This document shows, piece after piece, positions 32,501-41,335 of a stretch of 64,000 nucleotides of DNA. Made by a program: the position numbers and the translations under genes. Every line of letters begins with the position of its first letter. Positions within the stretch are counted from its first letter, which is position 1. Where the stretch lies: NCBI RefSeq assembly GCF_021245805.1, contig NZ_JAJJNF010000003.1, forward strand, positions 368,429 to 432,428, read 5' to 3'. Under the pieces are notes generated by a model. That model did no database searches. It saw only the letters and a program-made list of their open reading frames with translations, and was not told the origin of the DNA. The stretch comes from Mangrovimonas futianensis. GTDB lineage: Bacteria > Bacteroidota > Bacteroidia > Flavobacteriales > Flavobacteriaceae.

Positions 32501-32601
32501 AATAAAGGGATGGTTGGCGATTTGCTTTTCCTTGGATGCTAGGATTTTAATTCGTTGTAAAGTTTAAAAAATGATTTATTTTAGCTTTAATTGACCTTAT
32601 C

Positions 32602-33318
32602 ATGAAACAAACCTTCTTTTTTTTATGCCTTATGTTAATTGGGTGTTTTGTCTCTGCTAGTGAGTGGCCATGTTTAAAAACCTATCAAAAGACTACAAAT
32701 CTGAAAGAATTGGGTCCCTCAGACTGGTTGAAAAAAGATAGAAAGCAAAACACTCTGGTTTGGCAAAAGGCGAATCTCTATAATTTAGAACATCAATTAC
32801 CTCAGGAGTATACCACCATTAAACAACGTCGAGATTTTTATGTGTGGCTCAATGAGACTTTAGTGGCAAGGGGGTATGAGATTGTTTGGCCTACTATGGC
32901 TCATTATATTTCTAAAAAATTGGCTTTGATAAAGGTATTTCCCTATTCCATTTTTACAAGTAAGGAGATAAAAACGTATGCAGAGATGGGGAGTGTTACC
33001 GTCTTTAATGCTTGTTTTGATCCCGTAGATAAATTGCTGAAAGGAAAAGTTATTCAAGGGGATGAAGCGCTCTCTTGGGACCAGGACATGTTGAAAATGG
33101 AACAATTTCAATGGTTGGGACCCATTTATAGTGAGGTGGACGAAAAGACTTTACATACCATTGAAAAAATGGCAAAAGGGAAAGGCTTCTATGGATTGAT
33201 GGTTCCAAAAGATATTCGTTTTCAGGGAGATATAACCAATGCAGATGTACGCTACCAATATGCCTTAGAAAAGCTAAGGCCTCATTTTAAAAAGGAAATT
33301 TACACAACTGAGGAATAA
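32602..33318 (+). CDS. Exported protein of unknown function
   Basis: A 238-residue protein with a Sec signal peptide (TFFFLCLMLIGCFVSASEW; a lipobox-like LIGC lies in it but is followed by FVSA, so ordinary cleavage after SAS is more likely). Mature features: KTYQKTTNLKELGPSDWLKKDR, a KQRRDFYVWLNETLVARGYEIVW segment, and a C-terminal helix YQYALEKLRPHF. Three cysteines in all, C16 in the signal region and C24 and C140 in the mature protein. Not recognised. It stands alone between the FecA-like receptor promoter and guaB. Confidence 0.75.
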   Translation: MKQTFFFLCLMLIGCFVSASEWPCLKTYQKTTNLKELGPSDWLKKDRKQNTLVWQKANLYNLEHQLPQEYTTIKQRRDFYVWLNETLVARGYEIVWPTMAHYISKKLALIKVFPYSIFTSKEIKTYAEMGSVTVFNACFDPVDKLLKGKVIQGDEALSWDQDMLKMEQFQWLGPIYSEVDEKTLHTIEKMAKGKGFYGLMVPKDIRFQGDITNADVRYQYALEKLRPHFKKEIYTTEE

Positions 33319-33376
33319 ATATGAAACTTAACGTTCATTTATAATTTCCATGGGATTTAAAGTGAAAAAAAATATG

Positions 33377-33384
33377 TAAATTTG
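33377..33384 (+). promoter_or_regulatory. -7 promoter element of guaB
   Basis: TAAATTTG matches TAnnTTTG, 26 bp upstream of the guaB start codon. The -33 site is poor (no TTTG at 19-20 bp spacing). Confidence 0.55.
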
Positions 33385-33410
33385 CCCGCAATTATAAACG
33401 TAATTGCAAC

Positions 33411-34883
33411 ATGACTGCACATCAAAACAAGATTCTAGGTGAAGGTTTAACCTATGATGACGTCCTTTTAGTTCCAGCTTATTCTGAAGTTCTTCCTCGC
33501 GAAGTTAGTATAGAGACTAAATTTTCAAGAAATATTACTTTAAACACCCCTATTGTTTCTGCCGCTATGGATACGGTTACAGAAAGTAGGATGGCTATTG
33601 CTATTGCTAGGGAAGGAGGAATTGGTGTGTTGCACAAAAACATGACAATAGAACAACAAGCCAACAAAGTAAGACGTGTTAAGCGTGCTGAAAGTGGGAT
33701 GATTATAGACCCTGTGACATTGCCTTTAAGTGCTAAGGTGGTTGATGCCAAACAAAACATGGCTGAGCATAGCATTGGAGGAATTCCTATTGTTGACGAT
33801 CAAGGGGTTTTAAAAGGAATTGTTACTAATCGCGATTTGCGTTTTGAAAGAAACATCCAACGTCCTATTGTGGAAGTCATGACTTCTGAAAATTTGGTTA
33901 CGGCAGGAGAAGGTACTTCTTTGATGGATGCTGAGGTCATTTTACAAGAAAACAAAATTGAAAAACTTCCCGTTGTTGATAAGGATTTCAAATTGGTAGG
34001 CTTGATTACGTTTAGAGATATTACCAAATTGACCCAAAAACCAAAGGCTAATAAAGATCAGTTTGGTCGTTTGAGAGTAGCAGCGGCTGTTGGTGTTACA
34101 GGTGATGCTGTTGAACGTGTTGAAGCTTTGGTTCATGCTGGAGTAGACGCGGTTATTATTGATACCGCTCACGGACATACCAAAGGGGTGGTTGCTGTAT
34201 TGAAAGAAGTAAAAACAAAATTTCCGCAATTGGATGTAGTAGTTGGAAACATTGCCACTCCAGAAGCAGCCAAGTATTTGGTTGAAGCAGGTGCTGATGC
34301 CGTCAAAGTAGGTATAGGTCCTGGTTCTATTTGTACTACTAGAGTAGTAGCAGGGGTTGGATTCCCTCAATTTTCTGCTGTTTTGGAAGTGGCTGCAGCT
34401 ATCAAAGGTTCAGGTGTTCCAGTTATTGCTGATGGTGGTATTCGTTATACAGGGGATATTCCAAAGGCCATTGCTGCTGGTGCTGATAGTGTGATGTTAG
34501 GTTCTCTATTGGCCGGAACAAAAGAATCTCCGGGTGAGACCATTATCTATGAAGGAAGAAAATTTAAATCTTACCGAGGAATGGGATCTTTGGAAGCCAT
34601 GGAGAAAGGTAGTAAAGATCGTTATTTCCAAGATGTAGAAGATGATATTAAAAAATTGGTTCCAGAAGGAATTGTTGGTCGTGTGCCATATAAAGGTGAG
34701 TTGTTTGAGAGCATTCACCAATTTGTAGGAGGTTTACGCGCTGGAATGGGTTATTGTGGTGCTAAGGATATTGAGACCTTAAAAGAAAATGGTCGTTTTG
34801 TGAAAATTACGGCATCGGGAATCAATGAAAGTCATCCGCATGATGTGACCATCACTAAGGAATCACCTAATTATTCGCGATAG
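33411..34883 (+). CDS. guaB: IMP dehydrogenase
   Basis: NAD-dependent oxidation of IMP to XMP, the first committed step of GTP synthesis, in the cytoplasm. 490 residues, usual length. The catalytic barrel is interrupted at about 95-205 by two CBS domains (MAEHSIGGIPIVDDQGVLKG; ENKIEKLPVVDKDFKLVG), which bind adenine/guanine nucleotides. The active-site loop is GPGSICTTRVVAGVG with nucleophile C308; ADGGIRYTGDIPKA and the mobile-flap region KSYRGMGSLEAM follow. The last 17 bases overlap the 3' end of the convergent phosphatase-fold gene. Confidence 0.97.
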   Translation: MTAHQNKILGEGLTYDDVLLVPAYSEVLPREVSIETKFSRNITLNTPIVSAAMDTVTESRMAIAIAREGGIGVLHKNMTIEQQANKVRRVKRAESGMIIDPVTLPLSAKVVDAKQNMAEHSIGGIPIVDDQGVLKGIVTNRDLRFERNIQRPIVEVMTSENLVTAGEGTSLMDAEVILQENKIEKLPVVDKDFKLVGLITFRDITKLTQKPKANKDQFGRLRVAAAVGVTGDAVERVEALVHAGVDAVIIDTAHGHTKGVVAVLKEVKTKFPQLDVVVGNIATPEAAKYLVEAGADAVKVGIGPGSICTTRVVAGVGFPQFSAVLEVAAAIKGSGVPVIADGGIRYTGDIPKAIAAGADSVMLGSLLAGTKESPGETIIYEGRKFKSYRGMGSLEAMEKGSKDRYFQDVEDDIKKLVPEGIVGRVPYKGELFESIHQFVGGLRAGMGYCGAKDIETLKENGRFVKITASGINESHPHDVTITKESPNYSR

Positions 34884-35949
34884 GTCTTTTTTTCCTAAGT
34901 TGTTTAATCTGATCATTGGCTTGTTTTAACTCCAATTCTGTTGGAGGTTCAGGAGTTTGTTCATGTGCCAAATTGGGTTCATAGGTTAACTCTGTGTAAA
35001 AAGGAAAATGATCAGATCCTGTTTTATCGCAAAGCATGACTTTTTTCAGTCTGAATTCGTCAGAAATGAAAAGGTGGTCCAAAGGCCATCTAAAAATCAT
35101 GTTATTGGCATCGTAGGAACAATAAAATCCGCGACCTTTTCTCAGATCCAGTAATTCACCAGTACGTTGGAAAAGGTTGGTGGTTTTTGACCATGCTACA
35201 TCATTAAAATCTCCCAAAACGACGACAGGTAATTTTGAATTTCTACATTCTTCTGCCACAATCATCATTTCAGCATCCCGATCAGTTGACATGGGATTTT
35301 CTTGTGGCATGGGAGGAGTAGGATGGATGGTGTATAATTGAATCCAACTTCCATCAGGCAGTTTTACCTCACTACTCATAGAGGGGATGCTATCATTAAC
35401 CAAAAAATGGGTTTCTGGATTTTTCAATTCCAATTTAGAATAAAGAACCATTCCATAGGTATTGTCCAAAGGAGCCTCCTTTCGATATTTATAGTCACTC
35501 GGTAGTTGAGAAACTATCGCATTTCTCCATTTTTTGTCGGTTTCGGTCAATAAGATGATATCAGGTTTTAAAGTGTGAATTTGTTGGTTTATGGTATCAT
35601 AGTGCTTGTTTTTTTGAAGCACATTGGCTGTGTACAGTTTTAAAACTTGATTTTTTTGAGTTTTGGAGCTGTCCTTGACTTCCAAAGAGGCTGTAGGTGT
35701 GTAAGGATATACTTTGATGCCTTGATAAATAAAACAGCTTATCAATGCTCCCACAAAGACATATTCTTTCCAATCATCTATTTTAAATTTGGTAACAAAG
35801 GACACCAAGGCGATTAAAGTAAAAACCGTTAGTTGTACATGAGGAAAATCAAACATTCTAATCCACCAAGCATCCAAAGGTAGTAAAGGAAGGCATGTCA
35901 TAACAACAGCTAATGTACCTAATGTGTATAAGAAGGATTTTAAATTCAA
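34867..35949 (-). CDS. Membrane-anchored endonuclease/exonuclease/phosphatase-fold protein
   Basis: A 360-residue protein. Three hydrophobic segments at the N-terminus (about 5-22, 35-52, 60-78) anchor it in the inner membrane with the catalytic domain probably outside. The EEP domain spans about 105-330: LYTANVLQKN, IILLTETDKKW (metal Glu), VVVLGDFNDVAWS (GDFN), RWPLDHLFISDEF and the catalytic pair in KTGSDHFPFYTEL. Substrates of this superfamily range from DNA to phospholipids and inositol phosphates; the membrane anchoring favours a non-nucleic-acid substrate. The C-terminus is Glu/Lys-rich and overlaps guaB by 17 bp. Confidence 0.9.
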   Translation of the reverse strand: MNLKSFLYTLGTLAVVMTCLPLLPLDAWWIRMFDFPHVQLTVFTLIALVSFVTKFKIDDWKEYVFVGALISCFIYQGIKVYPYTPTASLEVKDSSKTQKNQVLKLYTANVLQKNKHYDTINQQIHTLKPDIILLTETDKKWRNAIVSQLPSDYKYRKEAPLDNTYGMVLYSKLELKNPETHFLVNDSIPSMSSEVKLPDGSWIQLYTIHPTPPMPQENPMSTDRDAEMMIVAEECRNSKLPVVVLGDFNDVAWSKTTNLFQRTGELLDLRKGRGFYCSYDANNMIFRWPLDHLFISDEFRLKKVMLCDKTGSDHFPFYTELTYEPNLAHEQTPEPPTELELKQANDQIKQLRKKRPIANN

Positions 35950-36121
35950 TACATTAAAGGATTAATTTTGCTTTAAAATACAAAATCTCGTCGATTTAAT
36001 GCCATAATTCCTCGTATCTCGGATTTCTTTTACGAATCTGTTTTTTTTTAGGGGTTTAGCTTAATCTACTTTTGAGTATCAAGCTTCTTTTTTATCTTTA
36101 CACCCTAAAATTTCATCTTAT

Positions 36122-36766
36122 ATGAAACCACATAGGGTCACCACCGATTTTCAAACTGGACAAGCTCAGATTTTTAAAAATCCATTTTTGGAAAGCTTGA
36201 CCAAAACCAATCCCATTTCCAATATCATTGTTTATGGAATTACCATTGCGGCTATAGCCTATGTAGCTATTGCTATGAAGGGTATTTCTGTACTTGGATT
36301 TTTAGGTTTATTTGCGATTGGATTTGCGTCGTGGACTTTAGCCGAATATTTGCTTCATAGATACCTGTTTCATTGGTATAACGAATGGAGATGGACCAAA
36401 AGGTTTCACTTTATCATGCATGGGTCACACCATCAATATCCTAAAGATGAAGAGCGTTTATTGATGCCTCCAGTTCCAGGATTGATTTTAGCTTCCTTAT
36501 TGTTTGGTATTTTTTATCTGCTATTTTGGATTTTTGGATTTCCTAATTTAACATGGGGATACTTTCCAGGTTTCTTTTTAGGATATTTAATGTACTCTTT
36601 TGTGCACCGTGCTATACATGTAAAGCGTCCACCAAAGCGTTTTAAGCATTTATGGCATCATCATAACTTACACCATTTCCAATACCCTGACAAGGCTTAT
36701 GGGGTTTCTAATACGTTTTGGGATAAGGTATTTGGAACCATGCCCCCAAAACCTCAAAAAAGGTAA
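36122..36766 (+). CDS. Fatty acid hydroxylase / sterol desaturase superfamily protein
   Basis: A 214-residue integral membrane di-iron oxygenase. Transmembrane helices at about 33-65 and 115-155. The histidine clusters that bind the di-iron centre are all present: HRYLFHWYNEW, HFIMHGSHHQYPKDEERL, FVHRAIHVKRPP and HLWHHHNLHH. The spacing and the second box (HG-HH--P-D--R) match the fatty-acid 2-hydroxylase (FA2H/Scs7-like) branch, so 2-hydroxylation of a fatty acyl group in sulfonolipids or amino lipids is a reasonable prediction, not proven. A TATCTTTA element about 20 bp upstream approximates a -7 box. Ends one base before the convergent sirtuin gene. Confidence 0.92.
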   Translation: MKPHRVTTDFQTGQAQIFKNPFLESLTKTNPISNIIVYGITIAAIAYVAIAMKGISVLGFLGLFAIGFASWTLAEYLLHRYLFHWYNEWRWTKRFHFIMHGSHHQYPKDEERLLMPPVPGLILASLLFGIFYLLFWIFGFPNLTWGYFPGFFLGYLMYSFVHRAIHVKRPPKRFKHLWHHHNLHHFQYPDKAYGVSNTFWDKVFGTMPPKPQKR

Positions 36767-36767
36767 A

Positions 36768-37445
36768 TCAAGAGGTTACCAGTTTTTCAAATAGTTTCAT
36801 GCCTGTAGATGCTTTTTCAGGTATCACGGTAATTTTGTTATTGGATGCCATGGCTGGATTGGGATCAATGAAGTAAATAGGGATATCATCTGCCACATAA
36901 TGCATTAAGCTAGCAGCAGGGTAGACTTGCATGGAAGTTCCTATTATCAGAAGGATGTCTGCCGTTAAACAAATATCTACCGCTTTTTCTATCATTGGAA
37001 CTGCTTCTCCAAACCAAACAACATGTGGTCTCATTTGATACCCATTAGGGCATAGATCACCAATGTTTATATCCTTGGTCCAAGAAACAATATGGGATTC
37101 ATCTTTGGTGCTTTTGGCTTTCAGTAATTCTCCATGCAAATGCAACACGTTTGAACTTCCTGCACGTTCATGCAAATCATCAATATTTTGAGTGATGATG
37201 GACATTTTGAAATTATTTTCTAGTGCAGCTAAAGCTAGATGGGCATCATTAGGTGACACTTCTAGAAGTTGTTTTCTTCTTTGATTGTAAAAGTCTAGGA
37301 CCAATTCTGGATTTTGTGAAAATCCTTGAGGAGAGGCCACTTGCATAACATCATGTCCCTCCCAGAGGCCATCTGCATCTCTAAATGTTTTAATGCCGCT
37401 TTCGGCACTAATACCAGCTCCAGTTAATACTACCAAATGTTTCAT
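36768..37445 (-). CDS. cobB: Sir2 family NAD-dependent protein deacylase (class III, zinc cysteines missing)
   Basis: Removes acyl groups from lysines using NAD. Start at the ATG at 37445 (MKHLVVLTGAGISAESGI); ten further upstream codons precede the fold. 225 residues. NAD site: GAGISAESGIKTFRD (9-23), TQNIDDLHERAG; catalytic H104 in HLHGEL; RPHVVWFGEAVP. The class III acyl-pocket pair is present as Y53 and R56 (DFYNQRRKQ), which in SIRT5 and E. coli CobB confers desuccinylase activity. The small-domain zinc site is degenerate: only C132 (DLCPNG) remains where E. coli CobB has several cysteines. Divergent from trmH across 57 bp. Confidence 0.93.
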   Translation of the reverse strand: MKHLVVLTGAGISAESGIKTFRDADGLWEGHDVMQVASPQGFSQNPELVLDFYNQRRKQLLEVSPNDAHLALAALENNFKMSIITQNIDDLHERAGSSNVLHLHGELLKAKSTKDESHIVSWTKDINIGDLCPNGYQMRPHVVWFGEAVPMIEKAVDICLTADILLIIGTSMQVYPAASLMHYVADDIPIYFIDPNPAMASNNKITVIPEKASTGMKLFEKLVTS

Positions 37446-37469
37446 TAGGATTCCTATTGCGTATTGTCC

Positions 37470-37498
37470 TTGCAAATTATGAATTTCAATTATCTTTG
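37470..37498 (+). promoter_or_regulatory. Promoter of trmH, apparently leaderless
   Basis: TTG at 37470-37472, 18-bp spacer and TATCTTTG at 37491-37498; the ATG starts at 37503. With a start point 4-6 bases after the -7 element the transcript would begin at or next to the initiation codon. Confidence 0.6.
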
Positions 37499-37502
37499 AA
37501 AA

Positions 37503-38171
37503 ATGACCGATTTAAAACTTATTGAATATTTAGAATCCTTTATGACCGAATCTCGAAGAGATCGTTTTTTGGAAGTTTTGGAAGGGCGAACAAGACATTT
37601 TACAGTTGCTACGGAAGATGTTTATCAATTACACAATACCAGCGCGGTTATAAGGAGTTGTGACGTATTTGGGATTCAGGATGTTCAGGTGATTGAGGAG
37701 CAAAATGCCAAACGCATCGATAGGGAAATTGCGATGGGTGCCCAAAAGTGGGTTGATATTCATAGGTATCAATCAGTAAAGGACTGTTTGAAGGAAATGA
37801 AACAGCAGGGATATCAAATTGTAGCAACCACGCCACATACCAATGATTGTTTGTTGCATGAGTTTGACGCGACCAAAAAGTCCTGCTTTTTCTTTGGAAG
37901 AGAACAACAAGGTTTGTCTCAGGAAGTTTTGGATGAGGCTGATTGCTATTTAAAAATTCCTATGGTAGGTTTTACTGAAAGTTTAAACATATCGGTTTCG
38001 GCTGCTATTATTTTGCAACATGTTACTACACAATTAAAATTAAGTGCTATTCCTTGGCAATTGTCTGAACAAGAAAAATTAGAGAAGCGTTTTGATTGGG
38101 CTAAAAAGTCCATTAAAACTTTTGACGAGATTTTGAAACGTTACGAGTCATCCAAAAATTCCGTAACTTAA
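37503..38171 (+). CDS. trmH: SPOUT-class tRNA (guanosine-18-2'-O)-methyltransferase
   Basis: A 222-residue SPOUT/TrmH methyltransferase using S-adenosylmethionine, predicted to modify G18 in the tRNA D-loop. Landmarks: RRDRFLEVLEGRTRHFTVATEDV (TrmH-specific N-terminal RNA-binding part), NTSAVIRSCDVFGIQDV (motif 1, catalytic Arg), FFFGREQQGLS (motif 2) and the trefoil knot KIPMVGFTESLNISVSAAI (motif 3). No N-terminal extension beyond the TrmH type, which favours TrmH over TrmL or RlmB. Followed 24 bp later by a VOC-family gene in the same direction. Confidence 0.94.
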   Translation: MTDLKLIEYLESFMTESRRDRFLEVLEGRTRHFTVATEDVYQLHNTSAVIRSCDVFGIQDVQVIEEQNAKRIDREIAMGAQKWVDIHRYQSVKDCLKEMKQQGYQIVATTPHTNDCLLHEFDATKKSCFFFGREQQGLSQEVLDEADCYLKIPMVGFTESLNISVSAAIILQHVTTQLKLSAIPWQLSEQEKLEKRFDWAKKSIKTFDEILKRYESSKNSVT

Positions 38172-38195
38172 GTATCTTAATTTAAACGAAATGTC

Positions 38196-38570
38196 ATGAA
38201 TCGAAATATGGTAGGTTGGTTTGAAATTCCAGTAACTGATATGGAGCGCGCCAAAGCATTTTACGAAACGGTTTTTAACGTGGAAATTGCAGTACATGAT
38301 TTTGGAGGGCTTGTAATGGGCTGGTTTCCTGATCGAGGAGAAGTTATAGGTGCTCAAGGAACCTTAATCAAGCAGGACACCTACATTCCCAGTGAAGAAG
38401 GTACGTTGATTTATTTTATGAGTGATGATGTGCAAATAGAATTGGATCGAATCGAATCTGTAGGAGGAAAGATATACCAACCAAAGACACAAATATCCCC
38501 TGAACATGGGTATATGGCAGCATTTATAGATAGTGAAGGTAATCGAATAGCCTTACATTCTAGAGCATAA
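38196..38570 (+). CDS. VOC (glyoxalase/bleomycin-resistance) family protein
   Basis: A 124-residue VOC-fold protein made of two beta-alpha-beta-beta-beta halves: GWFEIPVTDMERAKAFYETVF at 5-25, and VQIELDRIESVGGKIYQPKT with HGYMAAFIDSEGNRIALHS at the C-terminus. The second-half histidine and glutamate positions that can bind metal read HGYMAAFIDSEGN. Substrate unknown. Likely co-transcribed with trmH; a strong terminator follows immediately after its stop codon. Confidence 0.9.
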   Translation: MNRNMVGWFEIPVTDMERAKAFYETVFNVEIAVHDFGGLVMGWFPDRGEVIGAQGTLIKQDTYIPSEEGTLIYFMSDDVQIELDRIESVGGKIYQPKTQISPEHGYMAAFIDSEGNRIALHSRA

Positions 38571-38599
38571 AAAAGGCGAAGTAATTACATCGCCTTTTT
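38570..38599. terminator. Bidirectional intrinsic terminator after the VOC gene
   Basis: Stem AAAAAGGCGA / TCGCCTTTTT around a ten-base region that itself contains the palindrome GTAATTAC; T-rich to the right, A-rich to the left. It separates two converging genes. Confidence 0.9.
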
Positions 38600-38604
38600 A
38601 TTTT

Positions 38605-39384
38605 TTATAATCGTCCCGAACGTTTCGTTCGGCTTAGAACTTTGTATTCTTCGTAACACTGACTGATGGCATCCAGAATTTGCAAATCGTTGGCCGTTTC
38701 TATAAAGCCTTTGGAATAATTACATTGTCTTACAATTTCGTCCAAATCCACACGATCGACTTGTAAAAGAGCTGTCAACATTTCTCTGTCAAAACGGTTG
38801 GCCAACAGGTTTCTGATTTCATCGTCCTGCTTCATTTTCTTTAGCTTTTTCATTTCGTTGGGTTCTTTCCCAAAGACGCTATAAAGAAAATCGGCTGGAT
38901 TAAATACGGCTCCTAAAACACGTGTTACCGCATTAGAAGAACGACCTGCTTCATACCCTGTTGATGGCAACCCAGAAATGCTGTACCTGTAATTATTATT
39001 GATTGGTACCTGTTTGATATCTACTTCCAGTACACCAGTCAAATTAAACTGATTGATGACCACCTCTTCCAGAGCGAAGGCCAATTCAGTCATTTCAATG
39101 GTGGACTCACCATATTTCAACCAGTCATTGGTAACCCGCACTTTGATAGATTTGAAACCTAAATATGAAAAATAAAGCGTATCGTTTGCTTTAGCTTGTA
39201 TTTCAAACTTCCCCTCGCCATTGGTGGCTGTTCCTTTCACTTGGTTGATATTTACAATATTAACCTTTTCCATGGTGGAACCGTCAGTAGCATTAATTAC
39301 TTTACCCAGCACCGTGGTCGGTTCTTGTGCAAACACAACAACAGAGCAAAAGCATAAAGTTATTAGGAGGATGAGTTGTTTCAT
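38605..39384 (-). CDS. Exported carboxypeptidase-regulatory-like domain protein
   Basis: A 259-residue protein: Sec signal peptide 1-19 (LILLITLCFCSVVVFAQ); then one CarboxypepD-reg-like beta-sandwich (about 24-105) of the type found at the N-terminus of TonB receptors (VLGKVINATDGSTMEKVNI, GTATNGEGKFEIQAKANDTL, FSYLGFKSIKVRV). The rest (about 110-259) is a helical domain with YRYSISGLPSTGYEAGRSSN and KLKKMKQDDEIRNLLANRFD. This architecture is widespread in Bacteroidota and of unknown function; it probably acts in the periplasm. It is 87 bp downstream of the DEAD-box helicase gene in the same direction. Confidence 0.88.
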   Translation of the reverse strand: MKQLILLITLCFCSVVVFAQEPTTVLGKVINATDGSTMEKVNIVNINQVKGTATNGEGKFEIQAKANDTLYFSYLGFKSIKVRVTNDWLKYGESTIEMTELAFALEEVVINQFNLTGVLEVDIKQVPINNNYRYSISGLPSTGYEAGRSSNAVTRVLGAVFNPADFLYSVFGKEPNEMKKLKKMKQDDEIRNLLANRFDREMLTALLQVDRVDLDEIVRQCNYSKGFIETANDLQILDAISQCYEEYKVLSRTKRSGRL

Positions 39385-39471
39385 TCTATCATAAGTTAGC
39401 CATAAAAATACTAAACTAAAAGAAAACCGTTAATTTCCTGTTTATTTTTGACTAAAAATTAACAGAAAGGT

Positions 39472-41229
39472 TTAACGTCTGGAACGTCTTGGTCTAGATG
39501 ATCCAGAGCTTTTAGCGCCTTTTCCTTTTTTAAATCCTTTATCAGATTTAAAACCTCTTCCTTCAGATTTGAATCCCTTACCATCACGTCTTTTACCACG
39601 ACCCCTTTTACGGTCTCTTCCGCCTCCGCCGCCTTTGTTATCAGAGACTTCTACATTAACAAATCTACCGTTGTATTTAAAGTCGGTAAAGAAATCCAAT
39701 ACCTGCTTTTCTAAATGGGATTCCGTGTTGAAGAAGGAGAAGCTATCCATAACATCTACCTTAAAGATATCATCTTGTCCCATTTGAAGAATTTCACGTA
39801 AGAAATCTTTTAAACTGGTCCAGCTGTAGCCATCTTTCTTTCCAACATTGATGAAAAATCTTGTGGATTGTTCATTACTGGTGTCTCTTTCAGAACTATG
39901 TTTTGCTTCGGAATTGAGGTCTTTGGAACCTTTGTAATATTCAAAGAATCTTGTAAACTCAACAGAGAAGAACTTTTTAATCAAGTCTTCCTTGGTTGTA
40001 TCTTGAAACAAATCGTTGATGGTATCTAAGTAACCATCAATTTCATGATTAATTTCTGTGTTGTGCACTTTATTAGCTAAGGACATCAATTGAACTTCGC
40101 AAATTTCCATTCCACTTGGAATGTCTTTTTTAACGAATTCTTTTTTGATGACTTTTTCAATGGCTTTGATTTTCCTAAGTTCACTTTTAGGAACAATAAC
40201 CATAGAAACACCTGTTTTACCAGCACGACCTGTTCTACCACTTCTGTGTGTGTAGGTTTCAATCTCATCTGGTAATTGGTAGTTGATGACGTGGGTAATA
40301 TCATCGACATCAATTCCCCTTGCAGCAACATCAGTAGCAACCAACATTTGGATTTGGTTATTTCTGAAAGCCTTCATAACGAGGTCACGTTGGTTTTGAC
40401 TTAAGTCCCCGTGAAGCGCACCAGCATTGTATCCATCTTCAATTAGTTTTTCTGCTACTTTTTGAGTGTCTCTTTTGGTTCTACAGAACACTACAGAGAA
40501 AATATCTGGATTGGCATCGGCCAATCTTTTTAAAGCCAAATATCTATCTCGTCCGTTTACCACATAGTATTCATGGCTTACTTGAGAACTACCAACGTTC
40601 TTGCTACCTACAGTAACTTCCAATGGATTAACCATGAATTTCTGTGCAATAACATGAACCTCTTTAGGCATTGTGGCTGAAAATAACCAGGTATTTTTTT
40701 CTATTGGGGTATGTGATAAAATATCGTTGATATCTTCATAGAAGCCCATGTTTAACATCTCATCGGCCTCATCCAAAACGGCATATTCAATTTTTGAAAT
40801 GTCAATCATTTTACGACTGATCATATCTTTCATTCTTCCCGGAGTGGCTACCACAATTTGAGATCCTCGTTTAAGTTGTTTTGCTTGCTCGGTAATACTG
40901 GCTCCACCATAAACAGCTGTTACGTTAAGTCCCTTATAGTACTTTCCGTATTGTTGCAGTTCGTTAGTGATTTGAAGACATAATTCACGTGTTGGTGATA
41001 AAATAAGTCCTTGGGTCGTACGACTATCAACATTGATTTTTTGTAACATGGGAAACCCAAAAGCTGCCGTTTTACCCGTTCCTGTTTGAGCTAAAGCTAC
41101 AAGGTCTCTATCTTCAGACAATAAAATAGGAATGGCTTTTTCTTGTACTTCACTTGGGGTTTTAAAACCCATGTCATTGATGGCATGAAGAATAGGTTCC
41201 TCAAGACCAAGTTTTTGGAATGCGTTCAT
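39472..41229 (-). CDS. DEAD-box RNA helicase (DeaD/CsdA-like)
   Basis: An ATP-dependent RNA helicase of 585 residues. Motifs: Q-motif AFQKLGLEEPILHAINDMGF, Walker A AQTGTGKTAAF, Ia PTRELCLQ, Ib TPGRM, II DEAD, III SAT, then VFCRTKRDTQ, V ATDVAARGID and VI HRSGRTGRAG. A DbpA/CsdA-type RNA-binding domain lies at about 470-535 (RFFINVGKKDGYSWTSLKDFL), followed by a glycine/arginine/lysine-rich tail ending SRPRRSRR that would add non-specific RNA affinity. A role in ribosome assembly or cold adaptation is the usual one. It has a long, hairpin-containing leader (see 41230-41343). Confidence 0.95.
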   Translation of the reverse strand: MNAFQKLGLEEPILHAINDMGFKTPSEVQEKAIPILLSEDRDLVALAQTGTGKTAAFGFPMLQKINVDSRTTQGLILSPTRELCLQITNELQQYGKYYKGLNVTAVYGGASITEQAKQLKRGSQIVVATPGRMKDMISRKMIDISKIEYAVLDEADEMLNMGFYEDINDILSHTPIEKNTWLFSATMPKEVHVIAQKFMVNPLEVTVGSKNVGSSQVSHEYYVVNGRDRYLALKRLADANPDIFSVVFCRTKRDTQKVAEKLIEDGYNAGALHGDLSQNQRDLVMKAFRNNQIQMLVATDVAARGIDVDDITHVINYQLPDEIETYTHRSGRTGRAGKTGVSMVIVPKSELRKIKAIEKVIKKEFVKKDIPSGMEICEVQLMSLANKVHNTEINHEIDGYLDTINDLFQDTTKEDLIKKFFSVEFTRFFEYYKGSKDLNSEAKHSSERDTSNEQSTRFFINVGKKDGYSWTSLKDFLREILQMGQDDIFKVDVMDSFSFFNTESHLEKQVLDFFTDFKYNGRFVNVEVSDNKGGGGGRDRKRGRGKRRDGKGFKSEGRGFKSDKGFKKGKGAKSSGSSRPRRSRR

Positions 41230-41312
41230 TTAATAATAAGTATGCGATTTATTAACAGGTGTTACCTAGAAGCGAATCGACATACTTATAACCAAAACTT
41301 CTTGTAACACAT

Positions 41313-41325
41313 CCTCACCCTGAGG
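41313..41325 (-). promoter_or_regulatory. Small hairpin in the 5' leader of the DEAD-box helicase mRNA
   Basis: CCTCA-CCC-TGAGG, a perfect 5-bp stem with 3-base loop, about 85 bases upstream of the start codon and near the predicted transcript 5' end. A structured long leader is typical of cold-regulated helicase mRNAs; here that is inference. Confidence 0.4.
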
Positions 41326-41335
41326 AATTAAGGCG

